A stretch of 6,188 nt of DNA from JAWWBN01 sp033720955. Lineage in GTDB: Bacteria > Acidobacteriota > Thermoanaerobaculia > Multivoradales > JAHEKO01. Below are positions 1-5,887 of the stretch, piece by piece (position 1 is the stretch's first letter; each line of letters begins with the position of its first letter). Where the stretch lies: positions 1-6,188 of the forward strand of contig JAWWBN010000227.1 of NCBI GenBank assembly GCA_033720955.1. Direction: 5' to 3'. The notes beneath the pieces were generated by a model. The model was not told where the DNA came from. It did no database searches and was given only the letters and a program-made list of their open reading frames with translations. Both the position numbers and the translations under genes were made by a program.

Positions 1-1
1 C

Positions 2-391
2 CGGATGACCCAGAGCGAGTGGCTGCTGGTGCTCCTCATCGGCCTCACCACGGGCAGCGGCGCGATCTTCCTCTACTACTTCGGGCTCGGGCGGGTGAAG
101 GCGGCGGTCTCGGCGATCTGCGAGCTCTCCTTTCCGCTCTCGGCGATCCTCTTCGACTACCTGGTCAACGGCTCGGTGCTCGGCCCCACGCAGTGGCTGG
201 GCGCAGCGATCCTGGTGGCGGCGATCGCCGCGGTGACGGCGCGCCACACGGGCGACGGGGCGCCCGGAGGACCCCCGTCTACATCGAGTAGTCCAGGGCC
301 TCGCCGAGCTTGCCCGCCACCCGGTCGCGGATCCACCGCGGGTCCCACCACTCGATCGGCGACACCGGCATCCCCTGGATCAGCATGGTGA
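2..391 (+). CDS. EamA/DMT-family transporter, C-terminal part (5' end outside window)
   Basis: The reading frame is already open at the left edge, so the ATG at position 5 is probably internal and the gene starts upstream of the window. The visible protein has three hydrophobic stretches: WLLVLLIGLTTGSGAIFLYY, then AAVSAICELSFPLSAILFDYLV, then WLGAAILVAAIAAVTA. The order (a helix ending in a tyrosine/glycine-rich FLYYFGLGRVKA, a helix with ELSFPLSAIL, a short polar loop, then GAAILVAAI) matches the second half of an EamA repeat, as in drug/metabolite-transporter permeases of the inner membrane. The substrate cannot be told. After about position 257 the sequence turns into low-complexity Gly/Pro/Ser/Arg with no membrane character, and this part lies antisense to the M23 peptidase gene. 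The genuine product may therefore end near 260-291, with a frameshift or sequencing error behind the long tail. The family call is fairly secure; the C-terminus is not. Confidence 0.8.
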   Translation, partial: RMTQSEWLLVLLIGLTTGSGAIFLYYFGLGRVKAAVSAICELSFPLSAILFDYLVNGSVLGPTQWLGAAILVAAIAAVTARHTGDGAPGGPPSTSSSPGPRRACPPPGRGSTAGPTTRSATPASPGSAW

Positions 392-1673
392 AGTGCAGAT
401 GGTCGCCGGCGGCCAGCCCCGTCTCGCCCGTGCGCCCGACCTCCTGGCCGCGCCGCACCGGCTGACCCTCCTCCACGGCGATGGAGGAGAGGTGGCCGTA
501 GAGGCTCATCAGGCCGAAGCCGTGGTCCACCACCACCGCGTTGCCGTAGATCCCCAGATACCTCGCCAGGGCCACCACGCCGTCGTTGGCGGCCGGCACC
601 GGCGCCCGCCGCACCGACGCGAGGTCGATGCCCAGATGGTCCTGGCGATCGACCGTCCGGCCCTCCAGCAGGTAGGTGCGCCGGTCGGCGAAGGCGGACA
701 TCACCTGGGCGTTGGGCATCGGCAGGAAGGGGCGGTTCCAGAGGAAGGCGGGGCGCGAGCCCTCGGTGAGCGCCGCGATGGTCTCGGCATTCGCGCGCCG
801 CAGCTCGCCGTTGATCCGCAGATACGTCGCCAGGAGATCGTCCTCCGCCTGGAGCTCCGGGGTGTTGGCCAGGATCTCCGGCACCACCTGCTCCATGAAG
901 CCGGTGCTGATCACGATGTCGTCGCGCTCGAAGTCGTGCGGCAGAAAGCGGTCCACGAAGGCGACGCTGGCCCGGTTCTCCACCTCGTCCGTCGCAGTGA
1001 GCCGGATCTGGGAGCCGTCGGTCAGGTCGAAGGGCACGCCGTACAGGCAGAAGCGGTCGCGCTCGCCCCCGCCGGGGAGCGGCCAGCCGCGAAAGAACCG
1101 TCCGCCGGCCACGACCCCGTCGGCGATCGCGCCTTCGCCCACCCGGTAGACCACTACGCCCGAGCCGCCCTGGGCCGGGTAGTGGCGGGTCGAGAGCACC
1201 GAGATCGAGGGCGGGGTGAGCCGCACCGGCAGGGTCGCCTCGGCCACCACCGGATCGGGGTGGCGGATCCAGGTGCCGGGCCGCTCGGCGGTGGCCCGCA
1301 GCACCGCCTCGCCCTGGCGCAGGCCATCCACGGTCTCGCTGCCCACGACCAGCTCGATCCTCTCCGCCGGGGTGCGCGGGCCCCAGAACTGCCAGGGCCG
1401 CCGGGGTCGGTGCTCGCGCTCCGCGAGACCCACGATCCTCTCCCCCTGGATCAGCTCGACCCGCACGCCGGCCAGACCCCGCACCGGCTCCTCGAAGGTC
1501 ACCTCCACCGGCGTCGCCCGCCCGATGCCGGGGAGGCCGGGCTCGATCGTCACCGCGGGCGGCGGTCCGGTGCGAAAGGTGGCGAGAGCGCCCCAGGCCA
1601 GCGCCCCCGCGACGACGAGGAACAGCAGCCGCCGGCCGCGTCTCGGTCTTCTTCTGTCGTCGAGCAGCTCCAT
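279..1673 (-). CDS. Membrane-anchored M23 (LytM-type) metallopeptidase, likely periplasmic peptidoglycan endopeptidase
   Basis: The protein has 464 residues, starting at the ATG at 1673-1671. Residues 1-15 are Arg-rich, followed by one hydrophobic helix at about 16-32 (LLFLVVAGALAWGAL). This is a signal anchor that would leave the rest in the periplasm. Residues 39-240 are beta-rich and look Ig-like, with a TATDEVENRA-type segment near 226-235. Residues 245-310 look helical. The C-terminal LytM domain (about 318-444) carries a full catalytic set: HLGID (H346 and D350), YGHL (H394) and DHLHF (H425 and H427). By family knowledge H346, D350 and H427 bind zinc, while H394 and H425 are catalytic. 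It is therefore predicted to be active, not a degenerate EnvC/NlpD-like regulator; the usual substrate is peptide cross-links of peptidoglycan. It is the third gene of the operon, 38 bases after the PrsW stop. No clear Shine-Dalgarno precedes the ATG, so it may depend on translation of the gene before it. Confidence 0.93.
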   Translation of the reverse strand: MELLDDRRRPRRGRRLLFLVVAGALAWGALATFRTGPPPAVTIEPGLPGIGRATPVEVTFEEPVRGLAGVRVELIQGERIVGLAEREHRPRRPWQFWGPRTPAERIELVVGSETVDGLRQGEAVLRATAERPGTWIRHPDPVVAEATLPVRLTPPSISVLSTRHYPAQGGSGVVVYRVGEGAIADGVVAGGRFFRGWPLPGGGERDRFCLYGVPFDLTDGSQIRLTATDEVENRASVAFVDRFLPHDFERDDIVISTGFMEQVVPEILANTPELQAEDDLLATYLRINGELRRANAETIAALTEGSRPAFLWNRPFLPMPNAQVMSAFADRRTYLLEGRTVDRQDHLGIDLASVRRAPVPAANDGVVALARYLGIYGNAVVVDHGFGLMSLYGHLSSIAVEEGQPVRRGQEVGRTGETGLAAGDHLHFTMLIQGMPVSPIEWWDPRWIRDRVAGKLGEALDYSM

Positions 1674-1711
1674 GAAGCCGCGGAGGATACCAGCTCGCGC
1701 CGGTGGGGTCG

Positions 1712-2746
1712 CTACATCCGCCCGAGCGCGTGGAACTGCCAGAGGTCCCGGCCGCTCATGCTGAAGATCGGCTGGAGAGCGCGATAGCCGGTCTTGCCGA
1801 TGCTCTTGCGGAGATAGCGCAGCTCGCTGAAGCGCTCCTCCACCTCGGGGTCGGGTGGCGGCGTGAAGCCGGCCTTGCGCATGAGCAGCACCCCCTTGGC
1901 GCGGATCGAGAGCTCGAGCTGCAGACGGATCAGGCAGAGCATGTCGGCCACCTTGTCGGGCGGGAAGCGGTGCTTGAGACCCTCCAGGTAGCCGCCCACC
2001 CGGGTCTCGAGGATGCGCCCCCCGTTGATCGTCTCGAGCAGCTCCTGGTCGGAGTCGAAGCCGGTGCCCAGCCATTCGTGGGTGGCCGCCTCGCTGAGCC
2101 GGAAGACGAGCGTGAAGACGACCGGCAGCGCCACCAGCAGCCCCGTCGTGGACAGGATCGGCGTCGTGGTCAGGTGGTTGAAGACGGAGTGGACCCCCGC
2201 GGCGAGGAGGAAGCCGGGCAGGACGAGGTGGGGCGCGGGCGAGTCCGCGCGATCGGTCAGGGCCTTGGTCACCACCGCCAGGAGGGCGGTGGCGCCGCCG
2301 TGCATGATCGCGGCGCCAAATCCCCGCAGCGTCCACAGCAGGATGCGCGGCGAGTCGAGGGCCAGGAAGTAGTAGAGGTTCTCCGTCGCGGCGAATCCGG
2401 CCCCGACCGCGAAGCCGAGGATCGCCGCATCCACCAGGAAGCCCACTCTCCGGCGCCAGATCGCCGCGAAGATCACCAGGCCCTTCAGCGCTTCTTCGAT
2501 CGCGGGCGCCTGGAGCCCGGAGTAGGCGGCCGGCGTCGCGCCGGTCCAGCGCAGGAGCGCCGGATGGATGGCCAGACAGGCCAGCGCCACCAGCACCCCC
2601 GCCGCGACCGCGGCGACCACCCACCGCAGTCGGACCAGCTTGTAGCTGTCGAGCACGACCAGCGCGAGCAGGTAGCAGAGCACCGGCAGGATCCCGAGGC
2701 CGAGACAGAGCGCCCACAGCGCGGCGCCCGACGGTTCCCCGGTCAC
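1712..2746 (-). CDS. PrsW-family intramembrane metalloprotease with C-terminal cytosolic extension
   Basis: The protein has 344 residues from a GTG start at 2746-2744, chosen because it overlaps the upstream stop as GTGA; the frame stays open much further upstream, but only as a shadow of the preceding gene. About seven or eight hydrophobic helices occupy residues 8-215. The motifs of the PrsW/CAAX-protease superfamily are all present in order: EEALK (E84, E85, K88), FAATEN (F118 to E122, N123), R141 followed by H149 in an Rx7HxxxT arrangement ending at T153, and HSVFN (H186 to N190). These polar residues are expected to form the membrane-embedded metal site. Bacillus subtilis PrsW cuts the anti-sigma factor RsiW, but no sigma/anti-sigma pair is visible here, so the substrate is unknown. 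Residues about 216-344 form a soluble, charged, mostly helical tail that the short Bacillus protein lacks. It sits between the exported barrel protease and the M23 peptidase. The family call is strong, the role open. Confidence 0.92.
   Translation of the reverse strand: MTGEPSGAALWALCLGLGILPVLCYLLALVVLDSYKLVRLRWVVAAVAAGVLVALACLAIHPALLRWTGATPAAYSGLQAPAIEEALKGLVIFAAIWRRRVGFLVDAAILGFAVGAGFAATENLYYFLALDSPRILLWTLRGFGAAIMHGGATALLAVVTKALTDRADSPAPHLVLPGFLLAAGVHSVFNHLTTTPILSTTGLLVALPVVFTLVFRLSEAATHEWLGTGFDSDQELLETINGGRILETRVGGYLEGLKHRFPPDKVADMLCLIRLQLELSIRAKGVLLMRKAGFTPPPDPEVEERFSELRYLRKSIGKTGYRALQPIFSMSGRDLWQFHALGRM
2743..2746 (-). promoter_or_regulatory. Stop/start overlap GTGA coupling barrel-protease and PrsW genes
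   Basis: On the minus strand the four bases read GTGA: the TGA ends the 1004-residue protein and the GTG begins the PrsW-family protein. Only a poor Shine-Dalgarno-like GGAT lies just upstream, so the second gene is probably translated by ribosomes that re-initiate after finishing the first. The overlap is seen directly; coupling is inferred from how such overlaps usually behave. Confidence 0.75.
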
Positions 2747-5700
2747 AGGATCCGCAGCGACGCCATGAACTCCTCCTTCGCCGGCGCGCCGGCCTCGACC
2801 GCCCGCGCCCAGCCGATGGAGAGGGTCATCTCCAGATTCGAGAGGAGGGTGAAGCGCAGATCGACCTGGCCGCCGAAACTCCCCAGCTCCCGGCGCGCCG
2901 CATCGACCTCCGGGTTGGCCACCAGCCCGGCGGCGAAGAGGGAGGCCCGTGCCCAGGTCAGGTAGAACGCCGTCGATCCGGCCCGCCGGAAGCGCACCGG
3001 CGGCAGATTCCACTCCGCCAGAGCGCGCCCCCACGTCCGCCCGCCCACTTCGTTGAGATCGAGACCAGGGAAGGCGTAGTGCTCGCGGTAGCGGCGCACC
3101 TCGCGATGATCGACGCGGTTGTTGCCGAAGCCGCCGAAGAAGACCTGGGCGAAGGGGTCCGCGATCTCGCCCACGGCCCCGCCGGCGTCCAGCCGGAGCC
3201 AGAGCGACGAGTTCCGGCCGCCCGGCACCGGCAGCCCCCCGTCCCAGCCGGCCCGCAGCCGCGGCACGGTCTCGCCCTCCGACCGGCTGGCGCCGAGGCC
3301 CACCTCCCACCGATGGCCCTTCTCGTCGTCCACCGCGCCCAGCGACGAGCGCACGTTGCTGTACCGCAGCCCGGCGTCGAGCAGCCACAGCTCGTCGGCG
3401 AGCGAGGCGACGTTCTGGAAGTCGGGGAGGGTCTCGAGGTCTCCCCAGTAGGTGAGGTCGACGCTGGCCTCGAGCTCGCGCGGCTCGTCCCAGATCAGCA
3501 GGCGGTCGTAGCCGACGCCCAGCGAGAAGCCCTTCCGGCTGGTCCGGGTGGGTCCGAAAAGGTCGTAGAAGTCGGCCCGGTTGAGCGTCCCCGAGGCGCG
3601 CCAGCCCCGTCGCCTCAGGTCGATCCGCAGGTGGATCCGCTCGTCGGAGCCCAGCCGCTCGTCGGGCGAGTAGCTGGCCACCGCGCTCGCTTCGAGCAGA
3701 GCGAAGTCGTCGGAGAGATTGATCCGGTAGCCGTAGGCCACCGACTCCTTGTAGCCCTCGACGACGGGATAGGCCGACTCGACCCGGAAGGTCCGGCGCG
3801 AGGTGTAGGGTCCCTCGTCCACGATCCTCTCGTCGAGCGGCACCCGGCTCGGCGAGCCCACCTGCCACTCGGCCAGCGACGGGTGGGCGCGGATCGTCTC
3901 CCGGCCTAGGAACCGGATGGCGGCGACGTCGGTCAGCGGCTCGAGACCCTCGAGCCGGGCCGGAACGAACCCCTCGCCGCTGTAGCGGAAGACCAGCATC
4001 TCCCCCTTCTCCCCCGTCGGCATCGGCCGGAAGAAGCCGGTCTCGGCATTGGTCAGGATCTCGAGGTCCTCGACCGAGGCCGTGCCGCCCCCCTCCGCCA
4101 GCGGCCACCGCCAGATGTTGGCGACGCCGGTGACGTAGGCGCTGCCGACCAGATGGCGACCGTCGGCGCCGAAGACGAAGCTGAGCGGCACGGCGGCCCC
4201 GAAGCCCGCCTCGTGACGCGGGGGCGCGGCGCCGTCGGCGATGAGCTCCTCCGCCGACCAGACCCGCAGACGGAACCGGCCGTCGATGCCCGCCACCGAG
4301 GCCGACAGCAGGGCGCCGTCCGGCGAGACGTCGAGGTCGTAGGCCACCTCGCCGTAGGGCCACGACCGGACCTGGACCCACCGGTCGTAGGGCGCGGGAA
4401 TCCGCACCAGGGTCACGATGCCGTTGAGGTGGCGCAGCCCCCAGAGAGACTGGCGGGTCGCGTCGTACACCAGGTCCCCCACGCGGGCGTCCTCCAGCAG
4501 GGTCCGCGCCCGACCGGTCTCGAGGTCCAGCTCGCGGAGGTCCCGCAGCGCGCGCTGGTCGGTGGTGTAGAAGAGCTTGCCGTTCTCCGGGTCGAAGGCC
4601 AGCGAGGTGACGCCGTAGCCCGACGGGCGCTTGACCTCGAGGAGCCGCTCCACCGTGCCGTCCGCCAGCGAGATCGCCCCGAGATGCGCCACGACCCCCG
4701 GGTAGTTGAACGCCGCGTAGATCACGCCTCGGCGGCTGTCGAGGTAGGCCCGGGACACCGAGCCCAGGGCGCGTGCGGAGAGGTCCTCGTAGGGGGTCAC
4801 CGGGTGCTCGCGGATGCGCTCCAGGTTCTCGCCCTGGAAGCGCCGCTCGAACTCGATCCACTCCTGCCAGGCACGGTCGAGAGGCAGCCCGAAGACCTGC
4901 TCGAACTGCGATGCGTAGTACCGCCGGCTCCCCGCGCCCCGCACGACCCACTCCACCAGCTTCTCGGGCGAGCGGGTGAGCGCCAGGTAGGAGAAGAAGC
5001 GGGTCCCGTAGAGGTAGGCGTTCGCGCCCACCTGGAAGGAGGTCTTGACGGCCTCGGACACGAGTCCGAGCGGGTCGTAGAAATGGCTGCCGTCGCGCAC
5101 CATCGAGCGGAAGACCATCTCGTCGTAGGCGCCCTGGGCGCGGCCGACGCCTCCCGCCATCCAGGTCTCGCTGAAGACGGCGAAGCCCTCGTTGTACCAC
5201 CGGGGAACCGCCGTGCGCGGCGTGGTGAGGTAGTGGTAGAGGATCGTCTCCGGATGCTCGGAGATCGGGCGCACCTTGCCCAGGAAGAGGCGACGGAAGA
5301 GCCGGTCGGAGGGAGCGGGCTGGTCCATCGTCACCACGTGGACCAGCTCGTGGTTGGTGAGCATGTAGATCCGCTCCGGCGAGACGAACGACTCGAAGGC
5401 GAAGTCCATCGGCGCGACGTCGAACTGGAGCTGATTGCGCGGCACGGCACCCGCGGCGGCGTTGCCGGCGTCGGCGAAGTCCTTGAGCAGCATCGTCACC
5501 GGCTCGGAGGGCTGGAAGCCGAAGATCCTCTGCTGAAAGGCGAACGAGCCCTCGAAGCAGCGGGCCGCGTAGGGCGCCAGATAGGCCAGCGACGGATCGA
5601 AGTAGACCAGCCGCAGGCTCGGGGTCTCCAGGTACGACAACTGCGCTCCGGCAGGCGTCGCGGGCGCCATACCGACGCCGGCCAGCAGAGCCGCCCCGAC

Positions 5701-5757
5701 GATGCGGGACGCGCGCCGACGCCGGCGAGCAGCCTTCGGCGGGAGAGAGACTCTCAC
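2743..5757 (-). CDS. Exported three-domain protein: gluzincin (peptidase MA-like) + beta-propeller + outer-membrane beta-barrel
   Basis: The protein has 1004 residues from a GTG at 5757-5755; an in-frame TAG lies 21 bases further upstream, leaving no better start. Residues 1-38 are a signal peptide: an Arg run at 11-15, a hydrophobic core at 19-32 and a likely cut after AGA at 38. Residues 40-310 form a zinc-peptidase domain with HELVH (H136, E137, H140) and WYNEG (E190 as probable third ligand), the HExxH...NEG layout of MA-clan/gluzincin peptidases. Residues 333-600 hold about six beta-propeller blades, with marks such as LAFDPENGKLFY (386-397) and LDVSPDGALL (475-484), as in TolB/WD40-like folds. 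From about 655 the chain alternates polar and hydrophobic strands; FFGGFGNN at 873-880 resembles the conserved late-barrel region of Omp85/surface-antigen proteins. It ends in LRIL, not an aromatic residue. Outer-membrane location is inferred; whether it cuts, folds or secretes substrates is unknown. It is the first gene of the operon. Confidence 0.9.
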   Translation of the reverse strand: MRVSLPPKAARRRRRASRIVGAALLAGVGMAPATPAGAQLSYLETPSLRLVYFDPSLAYLAPYAARCFEGSFAFQQRIFGFQPSEPVTMLLKDFADAGNAAAGAVPRNQLQFDVAPMDFAFESFVSPERIYMLTNHELVHVVTMDQPAPSDRLFRRLFLGKVRPISEHPETILYHYLTTPRTAVPRWYNEGFAVFSETWMAGGVGRAQGAYDEMVFRSMVRDGSHFYDPLGLVSEAVKTSFQVGANAYLYGTRFFSYLALTRSPEKLVEWVVRGAGSRRYYASQFEQVFGLPLDRAWQEWIEFERRFQGENLERIREHPVTPYEDLSARALGSVSRAYLDSRRGVIYAAFNYPGVVAHLGAISLADGTVERLLEVKRPSGYGVTSLAFDPENGKLFYTTDQRALRDLRELDLETGRARTLLEDARVGDLVYDATRQSLWGLRHLNGIVTLVRIPAPYDRWVQVRSWPYGEVAYDLDVSPDGALLSASVAGIDGRFRLRVWSAEELIADGAAPPRHEAGFGAAVPLSFVFGADGRHLVGSAYVTGVANIWRWPLAEGGGTASVEDLEILTNAETGFFRPMPTGEKGEMLVFRYSGEGFVPARLEGLEPLTDVAAIRFLGRETIRAHPSLAEWQVGSPSRVPLDERIVDEGPYTSRRTFRVESAYPVVEGYKESVAYGYRINLSDDFALLEASAVASYSPDERLGSDERIHLRIDLRRRGWRASGTLNRADFYDLFGPTRTSRKGFSLGVGYDRLLIWDEPRELEASVDLTYWGDLETLPDFQNVASLADELWLLDAGLRYSNVRSSLGAVDDEKGHRWEVGLGASRSEGETVPRLRAGWDGGLPVPGGRNSSLWLRLDAGGAVGEIADPFAQVFFGGFGNNRVDHREVRRYREHYAFPGLDLNEVGGRTWGRALAEWNLPPVRFRRAGSTAFYLTWARASLFAAGLVANPEVDAARRELGSFGGQVDLRFTLLSNLEMTLSIGWARAVEAGAPAKEEFMASLRIL

Positions 5758-5887
5758 GGAGACGGTCAGGCTCCCACCCTATCGCAGATCGGGGGCACGC
5801 CTCCCCGCCGACGAGGCGAGGCGAGGAGAGGTGAAGTCCACCCCTCCTCGCCGATTCGCCGCCTCTTCCCGACGACCCTCTCCCGCG
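5758..5887 (-). other. Intergenic gap between repeat-protein gene and protease operon; possible operon promoter region
   Basis: These 130 bases carry no credible gene. The half nearest the repeat gene is filled by a hairpin (listed separately). The remaining roughly 60 bases before the GTG at 5757 would have to hold any operon promoter. On the minus strand a TGCGATAGGGT at 5786-5776 is a weak extended -10-like match, with no convincing -35 element. A GGGAG at 5775-5771 could serve as ribosome binding site, but at 13 bases from the GTG it is further away than usual. I would not rely on either site. Confidence 0.4.
5820..5852 (-). terminator. GC-rich hairpin after the repeat-protein gene (candidate terminator without U-tract)
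   Basis: The plus-strand arms are ggcgaggagaggtg (5820-5833) and cacccctcctcgcc (5839-5852), separated by a 5-base loop. They are complementary over 14 positions with one A-C mismatch. In a minus-strand transcript that mismatch becomes a G-U wobble, so the stem is effectively unbroken only in that direction. The stem can be lengthened with gaggcga (5813-5819) against tcgccgcctc (5856-5865) with small bulges. It lies about 36 bases after the stop of the repeat gene, where a terminator belongs. No run of U follows, so it may be an attenuating or mRNA-protecting hairpin instead of a classic intrinsic terminator. Confidence 0.6.

Noticed and set aside
393..1787. 464-codon plus-strand open frame opposite the M23 gene
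   Set aside because: It is rich in His, Arg, Gly, Ala and Pro with no domain or membrane pattern. It mirrors the M23 codons and is explained by high third-position GC.
1674..2717. Minus-strand open frame extending the M23 gene upstream to 2717 (812 residues)
   Set aside because: The extra N-terminal part overlaps the PrsW gene in another frame and is compositionally a shadow. The signal-anchor sequence follows directly after the ATG at 1673.
1703..2965. Plus-strand open frame of 420 codons opposite the PrsW gene
   Set aside because: It is rich in Glu, Gln, Arg and His with no recognisable fold, antisense to a gene with an intact motif set.
3079..3909. Plus-strand open frame of 276 codons opposite the barrel region
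   Set aside because: Composition is typical of an antisense shadow in GC-rich DNA; no start signal and no motif.
2747..5200. Minus-strand open frame continuing the PrsW frame upstream to about 5200 (would give a 1162-residue protein)
   Set aside because: It is a shifted-frame shadow of the 1004-residue gene: Arg/Gly/Ala/Pro-rich without domains. The recognisable PrsW sequence begins right at the GTG overlapping the previous stop.
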